In this document: positions 7,985 to 15,696 of the stretch, piece by piece
Position numbering within the stretch: position 1 is the first letter of the stretch
Layout: every line of letters starts with the position of its first letter
Assembly: GCA_965218945.1 (NCBI GenBank)
Contig: OZ244718.1
Coordinates: 2,356,001 to 2,420,000, forward strand
Origin: DAOUJW01 sp965218945
GTDB lineage: Bacteria; Chloroflexota; Dehalococcoidia; Lucifugimonadales; UBA2985
Direction: 5' to 3'
Length of the DNA: 64,000 bases
Translations under genes and position numbers: made by a program
The notes under the pieces: generated by a model
Database searches by the model: none
What the model was told of the DNA's origin: nothing
Seen by the model: only the letters and a program-made list of their open reading frames with translations

Positions 7985-9121
7985 ATGAAAATTACCTTGT
8001 CCATTCTGAAGGCAGATGTTGGTTCCATAGGAGGCCACACGAAACCGTCCGAGAAGATGATGGCTGCTACGGAGGAGGCAGTTCAGGCGGCCATAGACAG
8101 CAAGCTGATCATTGACGGTTTTGTGTCCCACACGGGCGATGACATAGCCATGCTTGTCTCCCACACCCGCGGCGCAGACAACGACGACATCCACCAGTTT
8201 GCGTGGAAGACCTTCCTGGAGGGCACGGCCATCGCTCAGAAGTATGGACTGTACGGCGCTGGTCAAGACCTGCTGGTGGATGCTCCATCCGGGAACATCC
8301 GGGGCGCAGGGCCTGCCGTGGCCGAGGTCGAGTTTGATCACGATCCCGTCAGGACCAACCGGGTGCGCCCAGCCGAGTCCTTCCTGATGTTCGCCGCCGA
8401 CAAGTGCGGCCCCGGGGCTTACAACCTACCGTTCTTCCTGGGCTTCGCCGATCCCATGTACTGCGCGGGGCTGATGCTCCCCAGGATGATCGGCGGATTC
8501 AAGTTCCGCATCATTGACATGGACCACACGGAGGGCGACAGCATCATCGAGCTGAACGCTCCTGAGGACTCCTACAAGATTGCCATGCTCCTGCGGGACA
8601 ACGAGCGGTTCGGCATAGACGGCATTTACTCCCGCACCTATGACGAGCGGGCGGTAGCCGTCTCTGCGCAGCGTCTCCACAACATTGCCGGCGCCTATAC
8701 CGGCAAGGACGATCCGGTGGCGCTGGTGCGTACCCAGGGAGTTTTCCCCGCGCCGGAGGAGTTGGTGTCGCCCTTCACCAAGGCCCACTACATCGGCGGG
8801 GATGCGCGGGGCTCTCACGTCATGCCCCTCATGCCCGTGCCGCTCAACACGCCGGTTACGGGCATCTACTGCCTGCCTCTGGTGACCTGCGCGGGCTTCT
8901 CTCTGGACGCAGACGGATACTTTTCGGACGACATAATAGACATTTTCGACAACCCGGCCTGGGACTACGTGCGCACCAAGGCGCAGGAGAAGGCGCTGGC
9001 CATGCGAGACCAGGGTTGGTCCGGGGCTGCGATGCTCCCCTACAACGAACTGGAGTACAGCGGCTTCCGCGATACCGTGGAGGGCTTGATGAGCCAGTTC
9101 GCCGTGCAGGAGGCCACATAG
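7985..9121 (+). CDS. fbp: Bifunctional fructose-1,6-bisphosphate aldolase/phosphatase
   Basis: The 378-aa protein starts MKITLSILKADVGSIGGHTKPS, the diagnostic N-terminus of the archaeal/deep-branching FBPA/P (type V FBPase). Further hallmarks are SHTRGADNDDIHQFAW, GAGQDLLVDAPSGNIRGAGP and the terminal YNELEYSGF region. The enzyme makes fructose-6-phosphate from triose phosphates in one active site and marks gluconeogenic direction. A longer frame starts at 7946, but this ATG is directly preceded by the ribosome site and matches the family N-terminus. It is monocistronic, with promoter upstream and a strong hairpin downstream. Confidence 0.95.
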   Translation: MKITLSILKADVGSIGGHTKPSEKMMAATEEAVQAAIDSKLIIDGFVSHTGDDIAMLVSHTRGADNDDIHQFAWKTFLEGTAIAQKYGLYGAGQDLLVDAPSGNIRGAGPAVAEVEFDHDPVRTNRVRPAESFLMFAADKCGPGAYNLPFFLGFADPMYCAGLMLPRMIGGFKFRIIDMDHTEGDSIIELNAPEDSYKIAMLLRDNERFGIDGIYSRTYDERAVAVSAQRLHNIAGAYTGKDDPVALVRTQGVFPAPEELVSPFTKAHYIGGDARGSHVMPLMPVPLNTPVTGIYCLPLVTCAGFSLDADGYFSDDIIDIFDNPAWDYVRTKAQEKALAMRDQGWSGAAMLPYNELEYSGFRDTVEGLMSQFAVQEAT

Positions 9122-9181
9122 AGACTACCCCCGCTGCCTCTACCACTCCGTAGCGACAAGATTCGCTTCAGCAATCCTTGA

Positions 9182-9215
9182 GGCGGCGGTGACCCACAAT
9201 CGGGTCGCCGCCGCC
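9182..9215. terminator. GC-rich hairpin downstream of fbp
   Basis: GGCGGCGGTGACCC and GGGTCGCCGCCGCC pair over 14 bp with one G-T type mismatch and a 6-nt loop. It lies 60 bp after the fbp stop. The U-tract is lacking, as is frequent in high-GC genomes. Confidence 0.5.
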
Positions 9216-9258
9216 GAAGGACTCCAACTTAACACAGCTAGCCTCAGATGATCAGGTA

Positions 9259-9870
9259 ATGGACGCACCAAGTAAGCTGCTTCTGGCAACCAACAACCCC
9301 GGGAAGATTCGAGAGTTGGTTGTGCTTCTCCAAGACACTCCTTTTACCGTCACGACTCCTCAGGACGAGGGCATTGTCCTGGATGTGGAGGAGACGGGAT
9401 CGACCTTCGAGGATAACGCTACTCTCAAGGCTGTGGCCTTCGCGCGGGCCAGCGGCCTCTGCACCCTCGCTGACGACTCCGGCCTTGAGGTGGACGCCCT
9501 TGGCGGAGAGCCGGGCGTGTTGTCGGCTCGATACGCGGGGCCGGATGCCTCGGAGGAGGATTTGGTGCGCTATTTACTGAGCAAGCTGGAGGATATAGAA
9601 TGGGAGAAGCGGGGCGCGCGGTTCCGCTCGGTGGTGGCTTTGGCTCACCCGGAGGGAGAGGTGAGGCTCTTTGAAGGAGCCTGCGAGGGTGTTGTCGCCT
9701 TTGAGCCTCGTGGAGCCAAGGGGTTTGGCTACGATCCAATCTTCTACATTCCGACCTTGGGAAGGCATATGGCCGAGCTGGACATGGATGAAAAGAACGG
9801 CATAAGCCATCGAGGTAAGGCCGCGAGGAAAGCGCTGGAGTATCTGAAGGCTGAGCAGAAGGGGGCGTAA
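9259..9870 (+). CDS. rdgB: XTP/dITP diphosphatase (HAM1 family)
   Basis: The 203-aa product has LLLATNNPGKIREL, LCTLADDSGLEVDALGGEPGV, SARYAG, GFGYDPIF and the C-terminal ISHRGKAARKAL, the complete RdgB/HAM1 motif set. It hydrolyses non-canonical purine nucleoside triphosphates (dITP, XTP) to monophosphates and keeps the nucleotide pool clean. It ends 8 nt before moaA, so the two are probably co-transcribed. Confidence 0.95.
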   Translation: MDAPSKLLLATNNPGKIRELVVLLQDTPFTVTTPQDEGIVLDVEETGSTFEDNATLKAVAFARASGLCTLADDSGLEVDALGGEPGVLSARYAGPDASEEDLVRYLLSKLEDIEWEKRGARFRSVVALAHPEGEVRLFEGACEGVVAFEPRGAKGFGYDPIFYIPTLGRHMAELDMDEKNGISHRGKAARKALEYLKAEQKGA

Positions 9871-9878
9871 ACCCAGGC

Positions 9879-10886
9879 ATGATTAGAGATGTTTTTGGCA
9901 GGCTGCTTCAGGACCTGCGAATTTCGGTCACCGACAGGTGCAACTTCCGCTGCCCATACTGTATGCCGGCGGAGATTTACGGCGAGAGGTACGAGTTCCT
10001 CCCGAGGGCTGACCTGCTCACTTTCGAGGAGATAGCCCGTTTGGCGCGTATATTCGTGGGTCTGGGGACCACCAAGATAAGGCTGACCGGAGGGGAGCCG
10101 CTGGTGAGAAGCGGCGTCGACAACCTGGTTAGCCTGCTCACCCGCGTGGACGGCATCAAAGACCTGACCCTTACCACCAACGGCTACCTGCTGGCCCAAC
10201 AGGCGCAGGCCTTGAAGGACGCCGGACTCCAGAGGGTGACGGTGAGCCTGGACAGCCTTGACGACGAGATCTTCGGGGAGATGAACGGGCGCGGCTACGG
10301 AGTCAAGAGGGTTCTGGAGGGCATCGACGTAGCCAGAGAGGTGGGCCTTGACCCCATAAAGGTGAACACTGTTGTCCAGAAGGGCGTCAACGACCATACG
10401 CTCCTGGACATGCTCAGACATTTCAAGGGAACGGGCGTCATAGTTCGATTCATAGAGTACATGGACGTGGGCAACCTCAACGGGTGGAAGCTGGATCAGG
10501 TTCTGCCCTCGGCGGATATTGTGAAGCTGGTCAACGCGGAAATGCCGATAGAGCCGGTGGACAAGAACTACCGCGGAGAGGTGGCGGACCGGTACAGATA
10601 CCTGGACGGCAGCGGTGAGGTAGGGTTCATATCGTCGGTGACGGAGGCTTTCTGCAGCGACTGCACCCGCGCCAGGCTCTCAACAGACGGCAAGCTGTTT
10701 ACGTGCCTCTTCGCCAGCGACGGCCGCGACCTGAGAGATCCGATGAGGGCAGGGGCAACCGACGCAGAGCTTGAGGCGCTCATCACGGACGTGTGGAACC
10801 GCCGCGTGGACAGATACTCGGAGATAAGGGCTTCTCTGTCGACGCCGCCGCAGAGGAAAGTGGAGATGTACCAGATAGGCGGGTAG
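9879..10886 (+). CDS. moaA: GTP 3',8-cyclase
   Basis: The 335-aa radical SAM enzyme starts MIRDVFGRLLQDLRISVTD. It has the first 4Fe-4S motif CNFRCPYC (about residues 22-29), the SAM-binding LTGGEPLVR, the C-terminal cluster region FCSDCTRARLSTDGKLFTCLF, and the essential C-terminal Gly-Gly (YQIGG). It performs the first step of molybdenum cofactor synthesis with MoaC, which occurs here as a fusion about 0.8 kb downstream. Confidence 0.97.
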   Translation: MIRDVFGRLLQDLRISVTDRCNFRCPYCMPAEIYGERYEFLPRADLLTFEEIARLARIFVGLGTTKIRLTGGEPLVRSGVDNLVSLLTRVDGIKDLTLTTNGYLLAQQAQALKDAGLQRVTVSLDSLDDEIFGEMNGRGYGVKRVLEGIDVAREVGLDPIKVNTVVQKGVNDHTLLDMLRHFKGTGVIVRFIEYMDVGNLNGWKLDQVLPSADIVKLVNAEMPIEPVDKNYRGEVADRYRYLDGSGEVGFISSVTEAFCSDCTRARLSTDGKLFTCLFASDGRDLRDPMRAGATDAELEALITDVWNRRVDRYSEIRASLSTPPQRKVEMYQIGG

Positions 10887-10933
10887 GCAACACAGCCAGT
10901 TCCCTGTCCCTCTGATGATGGAGGAGAGAAGCA

Positions 10934-11062
10934 ATGGCCGACAAAAGCAGCAAAAGGGAGGGCGTCCCTCTAAAGAAGGGCTACGAGGAGAGGAAGCCGC
11001 CTGGAAGGACAATCAGTCCACCTAAACCACCTGTGTCTCCAAGGCCTCGCAGGGGTAATTAG
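10934..11062 (+). CDS. Small 42-aa basic proline-rich protein
   Basis: ATG preceded by GGAGGAGAGAAGCA opens a 42-codon frame. The product is Lys/Arg-rich at the start (MADKSSKREGVPLKKGYEER) with a proline-rich tail (ISPPKPPVSPRPRRGN), likely disordered. It fits snugly between moaA (47 nt) and the membrane protein gene (15 nt). Its good ribosome site and operon spacing support translation; the function is unknown. Confidence 0.5.
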   Translation: MADKSSKREGVPLKKGYEERKPPGRTISPPKPPVSPRPRRGN

Positions 11063-11077
11063 GAAGGGGAATCGTGA

Positions 11078-11668
11078 ATGAGTTTGGCCTCTCTTCCTCT
11101 TGTACTGTTTCTCCTGTTACCGGGGTTCCTGTGCATTAACGTCGCTTTTCTAGTAGGCACTTTCCGAAGATTGTCGGCGTTTCACGCGTCAGCCTGGAGC
11201 CTGCTGACCAGCTTTGTTCTCATTGTGATCGCCTACCCCAGTTACGTGTATCTCGTAGACCCTCCTCTTGCGAAAGAGGCTTGGCCGGGCCTGTTTCAGG
11301 TACTTGGAGACCCTGTCCTCGTTCCAGGTCAAGTCTGGATAATACTGTATGTATTTGCTCTCCTAGCGGGCATCGCATTGGGTATTGGAGAGAGAAGAGG
11401 ATGGATTAACAGTTTACTCCTTCTTATCAGTATTGATCTTTCCAAGCGTGGTGACCTTTGGAGTCGTGCCTTCAGAAATGAGAACTTCGTCCAAGTTTAC
11501 TTGAAGGATGGAACTCTACTTGTGGGCTGGCCAGACCTCTACTCAACTGACAGGTCACAGCCAGGGCCGGAACTGTACCTAACTGACCCAAAAGTTTGGT
11601 CCGAGGAAGAATCGGCGTGGCTGGATTTGTCGGGCGATCTTAAGAGGTATTCTTCTACATGGAGATGA
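11078..11668 (+). CDS. DUF6338-like membrane protein, probable frameshift near its 3' end
   Basis: The 196-aa frame has an N-terminal hydrophobic helix (LASLPLVLFLLLPGFLCINVAF), two further membrane segments (about residues 40-60 and 85-105) and a cytosolic tail with FVQVYLKDGTLLVGWPDLYS. This organisation resembles DUF6338 proteins, by recall rather than search. The frame stops at 11668. The +1 frame entered around 11640 reads GILLHGDEITRIEFLDP and ends at 11729 with an ATGA overlap to the next gene. That is the expected end of such a protein, so either a 1-nt indel (mutation or assembly error) or a frameshift is present. Function unknown. Confidence 0.6.
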   Translation: MSLASLPLVLFLLLPGFLCINVAFLVGTFRRLSAFHASAWSLLTSFVLIVIAYPSYVYLVDPPLAKEAWPGLFQVLGDPVLVPGQVWIILYVFALLAGIALGIGERRGWINSLLLLISIDLSKRGDLWSRAFRNENFVQVYLKDGTLLVGWPDLYSTDRSQPGPELYLTDPKVWSEEESAWLDLSGDLKRYSSTWR

Positions 11669-11725
11669 AATCACCAGAATAGAGTTCTTGGACCCAATCC
11701 ACGAGATAGACGAGGAGACTGCTCG

Positions 11726-12595
11726 ATGATAGACATCTATACGGATGGCGCCTGCCAGGGCAACCCGGGTCCGGGCGGCTGGGCCGCAATTGTTGAGGAG
11801 GACGGCGGTAGCAGGGAGTTATCGGGCCGAGAGGCGAAGACTACCAACAACAGGATGGAGGTTCTGGCCGCCATCAAGGGGCTGGAGGCCACGCCGGAGG
11901 GTTCCAGCGTCACTCTCCACAGCGACAGCCGTTACCTGGTGAACACCATGACCAAGGGGTGGAAACGCAACGTCAACATCGACCTGTGGGAGCGCCTGGA
12001 CGGTCTGGTTGCGAGTCGTAGCGTCAGCTGGCAGTGGGTGCGCGGCCATGCAGGCCATCCCCAGAACGAGCGCGCCGACATGCTAGCTAGCGGCAGAGCC
12101 GACGTCATCGAAGATACCCCCAGACTTACCCATCTGGACGAGCAGGGCAGGGCCAGAATGGTGGACGTGGGCTGGAAATCGGAGACGGAGCGGGAGGCCG
12201 TGGCCAGGGGCGCTGTCTCGATGCAGGATGAGACCCTCGCGCTGATCAAGAGCGGCGGCGTGGAGAAGGGAGACGTGCTGGCCGTGGCCCGTATAGCGGG
12301 CATCATGGCGGCCAAGCGCACCTCTGATCTCATCCCCCTCTGCCATCCCCTGCCGCTGGACCAGGTTGACGTTGCCTTGGAGCTGAGCGAGTCGACAAGC
12401 CAGGTGCATATCACAGCCACCGCCCGGACAACCGCCAAGACAGGCGTCGAGATGGAGGCTCTCACCGCCGTCTCCGTGGCCGCCCTCACCATATACGACA
12501 TGTGCAAGGCCGTGGACAGGGGTATGCGTATAGAAGGGGTGAGGCTTGTGAAGAAGACCGGTGGCAAGAGCGGGGACATAATTCTGGAGAGTTAG
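11726..12595 (+). CDS. rnhA-moaC: RNase HI / MoaC (cyclic pyranopterin monophosphate synthase) fusion
   Basis: One uninterrupted 289-aa frame encodes two intact enzymes. Residues 1-125 are RNase HI: IYTDGACQGNPGPGGWA (D7), NNRMEV (E45), HSDSRYLV (D67), RGHAGHPQNERAD (H111, D118). Residues 134-289 are MoaC: MVDV, AAKRTSDLIPLCHPLPL (K197), EMEALTAVSVAALTIYDMCKAVD and KKTGGKSG. The first half would cut RNA in RNA-DNA hybrids; the second makes cyclic pyranopterin monophosphate from the MoaA product. The linker is only about 9 residues. The start overlaps the shifted end of the preceding frame. I know of no functional reason for this pairing. Confidence 0.93.
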   Translation: MIDIYTDGACQGNPGPGGWAAIVEEDGGSRELSGREAKTTNNRMEVLAAIKGLEATPEGSSVTLHSDSRYLVNTMTKGWKRNVNIDLWERLDGLVASRSVSWQWVRGHAGHPQNERADMLASGRADVIEDTPRLTHLDEQGRARMVDVGWKSETEREAVARGAVSMQDETLALIKSGGVEKGDVLAVARIAGIMAAKRTSDLIPLCHPLPLDQVDVALELSESTSQVHITATARTTAKTGVEMEALTAVSVAALTIYDMCKAVDRGMRIEGVRLVKKTGGKSGDIILES

Positions 12596-12707
12596 TCAGC
12601 TCCGCTCACTTAATTCAGCGCGTCTCCCTCCGTCGCTCCCGTGAAGCCGGGAGCCTACACCCCCTTGGATGCCCGTCTGCACGGGCATGACGAAAAACGC
12701 CATTGAT

Positions 12708-12723
12708 GTAGGGGCGGTTCGCG
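12708..12723. repeat. Left half of IS1182 target palindrome, copy 1
   Basis: GTAGGGGCGGTTCGCG abuts the IS end. Its partner half (CGCGAACTGCCCCTAC, one mismatch) is at 14445-14460. CGCG is present on both sides as a 4-bp target duplication. A short flanking stretch (CGTCTGCACGGGCATGACG) looks like dispersed intergenic repeat DNA. Confidence 0.8.
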
Positions 12724-14444
12724 GAGCCTGTCTCATAAAGGGTGTGTATTTTCGGATGTGGGTGAAACGGGTTAGAATTGTGGCCAAGAATTGATTGATG
12801 GAGAGTTCAATGCCGCGTCGCCCACTGAACCGAGAGCAGCCGTGGTTGTTTCCTCCTACACTGGAGGAAGTTGTGCCCGAAGACCATCCGGTGCGGTTTG
12901 TGGCGGAGTTTGTGGACGCTTTGGAGCGTTCGGGATGGTCTGAGTTGGGAGTTGAGATAGATGGTGAGGCATTGGGAGCGCCATCGTACCATCCTCGCGG
13001 GCTGCTGAGCGTGTGGTTGTATGGGTTCATGACCGGCGTGCGCTCGTGCCGCAAGCTGGAGGCGGCCTGCCGAGACCAGATACCGTACCTTTGGCTGACA
13101 GCTTGGCAGCACCCGGACCACAATACCCTGTGGCGGTTCTACAGAGACCATCGTGGAGCGATGAGAAGGCTCTTTAAGCGAACGGTGCGCACGATGGTGG
13201 CCATGGGCTTGGTGGAGTTGGCGGTGCAGGCTGTGGATGGGACGAAGATAGCTGCCAATGCAGCGAAGGATAGGAGCTTTGATGCTGAAGGGTTGCAACG
13301 GTTGCTGAAGCGGGTGGACGCGGCGATCAGTGATCTTGAGGCGCAGAACGAGGCTGGGGAAGACGCTGTCTCTGTGCGTCTGCCGGAGGAGCTTGCCAAG
13401 AACAAGGCGCTGAGAGAACAGGTGCAGCAGGCAATGGAACAACTTGCAGGTGAAGAGGGACAGCAACGTATCAATCTTACCGATGGTGATGCGAGTCTGA
13501 TGAAGGCTGGTGGAGGCATCGTGGCTGCTTACAATGCCCAAGCGATGGTCTCGCCACTGGAGCCGGGCGCCGGCGAAGGCACGGGGCTAGTCATCACCGC
13601 AGCGGAGGTGGTGTGTGAGGCCAACGACAGTGGTCAGTTGACTCCAATGCTGGAGCAAGCCGAGGAGATGATTGGAGACAGGGCGGAGGCAACGCTGGCC
13701 GATGCGGGCTATCACTCCGGCGCCAACCTGGAGTCGTGCGCCCAACGGGAACAACAGGTGATCATGCCGGAGTCGCAGCACAAGGCCCTTGAACACCCCT
13801 ACCACAAGGACCGTTTTTGCTACGATGAGCAGATGGATAGCTACACCTGTCCCATGGGCCAGATACTGCGCTTCACCCGACTCAAGCGTACCAGGGGAAC
13901 GCTCATGCGTCTGTACCGAGCCTCCGGAGCCGTCTGCCAGGTGTGTCCGGCCTTCGGGGTCTGCACCAAGGATGGGCGTCATGGGCGTGGGCTGGAGGTA
14001 GGTCCTCACGAAGCTGTCCTGCGTCGTCATCGGGTATGGATGTCTACTGAGGAGGCCAAAGAGGCGTACAAGCAGCGTAAGCAACTGCCAGAACCGGCTT
14101 TTGGGATCCTCAAAGAGCAACAGGGCGCTCGGCGGTTCTTGCTCCGTGGCATTGTCAATGTGTCGGCCGAATGGGTCTTGTTGGCCACGAGCTTCAACCT
14201 GCGCACCCTGTGGCGCGTATGGCGCGACCGGGGCAGACCCAGGTGGAACCAGAGATGGGCGCAGGCGGCGATAGCAGGGCCATGAGGGGGTGACCGACGA
14301 CGGCCTAACCAACCATGTCTCCTAATCCGCGCCGCCTGCAAGATCGAATGACGGTCAAGACATCGCTCCGACTGTGACAACAGACTCGGACTTGGCACGA
14401 CCGACTCACCAATAGTCACCAATTCATCATTCTGGGACAGGCTC
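12724..14444 (+). mobile_element. IS1182-family insertion sequence, copy 1 (1721 bp)
   Basis: The ends are imperfect inverted repeats (GAGCCTGTCTCATAAAG left; GAGCCTGTCCCAGAATG right, read inward). They flank a single transposase gene and are bordered by CGCG duplications at the centre of a 28-bp palindrome. A same-length, oppositely oriented copy with an identical transposase lies at 32010-33730. Confidence 0.92.
12798..14285 (+). CDS. IS1182-family transposase, copy 1
   Basis: The 495-aa product has the N-terminal DUF772-type domain (QPWLFPPTLEEVVPEDHPVRF), YHPRGLLSVWLYGFMTG, the first catalytic-Asp region VDGTKIAANAAKDRSF and ADAGYHSGANLESC. A Cys-rich insertion (YTCPMGQ, CQVCPAFGVC) is followed by the C-terminal KQLPEPAFGILKEQQGARRFLLRG with the catalytic Glu. 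The order is that of IS1182-type DDE transposases. It appears intact. The start could also be a TTG 3 nt earlier or the ATG 12 nt later. Its sequence is identical to the second copy. Confidence 0.93.
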   Translation: MESSMPRRPLNREQPWLFPPTLEEVVPEDHPVRFVAEFVDALERSGWSELGVEIDGEALGAPSYHPRGLLSVWLYGFMTGVRSCRKLEAACRDQIPYLWLTAWQHPDHNTLWRFYRDHRGAMRRLFKRTVRTMVAMGLVELAVQAVDGTKIAANAAKDRSFDAEGLQRLLKRVDAAISDLEAQNEAGEDAVSVRLPEELAKNKALREQVQQAMEQLAGEEGQQRINLTDGDASLMKAGGGIVAAYNAQAMVSPLEPGAGEGTGLVITAAEVVCEANDSGQLTPMLEQAEEMIGDRAEATLADAGYHSGANLESCAQREQQVIMPESQHKALEHPYHKDRFCYDEQMDSYTCPMGQILRFTRLKRTRGTLMRLYRASGAVCQVCPAFGVCTKDGRHGRGLEVGPHEAVLRRHRVWMSTEEAKEAYKQRKQLPEPAFGILKEQQGARRFLLRGIVNVSAEWVLLATSFNLRTLWRVWRDRGRPRWNQRWAQAAIAGP

Positions 14445-14556
14445 CGCGAACTGCCCCTACGGGAGCCGTTCTCTGGCCCCTCGTATGGTTCGAGTGACCT
14501 TACCCCAAAGGTAGTATCACTGTTTAGTATAGTCCAGCTATAGACTCAGCAAACTC

Positions 14557-15324
14557 TTAGGGTGTTTTGCCACTCAGGGAGCTATGAGGCCTGATCTCGT
14601 TGTAGTCCTGCCGCCAACTCTCAATGATTTCCCTGGCGTGCCTCACGCTCATGAACCAGTTGGTGTTGAGGCACTCATCCCGCAGCCGGCCGTTGAAGCT
14701 TTCCGCAAAGGCGTTCTCGACCGGCTTGCCAGGGCGGATAAAGCTCAACTTGACGCCCATGCGATATGCCCACTCATCCATGACCTTGCCTGCGAACTCC
14801 GGGTCGTTATCTACGGTGATCACCTCAGGCAGCCCTCTTGTCTCCGCCAACCTCTCCAGGGCTCCCACGACTCTGGCGCCTCCCAGGGAGGTGTCCACCT
14901 CAATGGCCGGGCACTCCCGTGAGTAGTCGTCAACTATGGCCAGTGCCCTGAAGCGCCGACCGGTCACCGTACTGTCAGAGACAAAGTCCATGGACCACCT
15001 ATGGTTAGGACGCACAGGAGATGGGACGGTCTCCCGAGCTCTTGCAGCCCCTTTACGTCTTCTCTTCCTCCTGAGGGCAAGCCCCTCTTCACTATAGATG
15101 TGCTCCGTCCGCTTGTGGTTGACCACCAGGCCCTCTCTCTTCAGCATGATATGCAACCTTGGACTCCCGAAGCGCTTCCTCTCACCCGCCAACTCATGCA
15201 TCCTCAGGCGCAGGTCACCATCATCACACCGCTGCGACCTGTACCGGTAGACCGAGGGTGATATGCCGGTCAGCAGACAGGCCTTGCTCTCGCTCAGCCC
15301 AAGGCTCTCCGTAGCATACGCCAC
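14557..15324 (-). CDS. IS3-family transposase OrfB (frameshift product)
   Basis: This is the integrase-core half: an HTH-like start (LGLSESKACLLTGISPSVYRY), then the DDE triad in RWSMDFVSDS, VITVDNDPEF and NAFAESFNGRLRDECLN. The second motif reads VDNDPEF where its relative has VDNGPEF. The frame has no good start of its own. It continues upstream through KKLLKPKTRKIAVAYATES to an A6 run (T6 at 15355-15360 on the + strand), so it is normally made by -1 frameshifting from orfA. Confidence 0.85.
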   Translation of the reverse strand: MAYATESLGLSESKACLLTGISPSVYRYRSQRCDDGDLRLRMHELAGERKRFGSPRLHIMLKREGLVVNHKRTEHIYSEEGLALRRKRRRKGAARARETVPSPVRPNHRWSMDFVSDSTVTGRRFRALAIVDDYSRECPAIEVDTSLGGARVVGALERLAETRGLPEVITVDNDPEFAGKVMDEWAYRMGVKLSFIRPGKPVENAFAESFNGRLRDECLNTNWFMSVRHAREIIESWRQDYNEIRPHSSLSGKTP

Positions 15325-15347
15325 CGCTATCTTCCTCGTCTTGGGCT

Positions 15348-15618
15348 TCAGAAGTTTTTTGACAGCAATTCCTTGAGGGCCCAGTTATCCAACGCCTGCT
15401 GGGCCACGATCTGCCTCAGACGCCGGTTCTCTTCCTCAAGGGACCTCAGCCTCTTCAGTTCGTTCACAGTCAACCCAGCGTACTTGGCTCTCCACTTGTA
15501 GGTAGAGGGTGCCTTCGCTCATGCCGTGCTTCCGGCACAACTCCCCAATCTTGGCCCCCGCTTCAGACTTCTTCAGGACACCGATGATCTGTTCCTCCGT
15601 GTACCTCTTCCGAACCAT
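15348..15618 (-). pseudogene. IS3-family OrfA disrupted by a 4-bp duplication
   Basis: The frame starts VRKRYTEEQIIGVLKKSEAGAKIGELCRKHGMSEGT. It then loses register where CTACCTAC replaces a single CTAC. After the duplication the original frame resumes as WRAKYAGLTVNELKRLRSL through to ALKELLSKNF. The region is 271 bp against 267 bp in the intact relative at 49555-49821, exactly the 4 extra bases. Without full OrfA this copy should not make the OrfAB transposase. Confidence 0.8.
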
Positions 15619-15696
15619 GAGCACTCCTTCCTTCTCTCATTCTACCGGAGGACTCTCTTTGCCACTGATACTGTTTTCGGGGGGGAGGTGTGTTGT

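Larger units (their letters stand above)
14495..15691 (-). mobile_element. IS3-family insertion sequence, copy 1 (orfA broken)
   Basis: The terminal sequences TGACCTTACCCCAAAGGTAG (right end on minus) and the matching ACCTCCCCCCCGAAAACAG (orfA side) form imperfect inverted repeats, similar to those of the truncated relative ending at 49894. orfA and orfB lie on the minus strand. It abuts the next element at 15697 with only 5 bp between, suggesting side-by-side or nested insertion. Confidence 0.8.
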
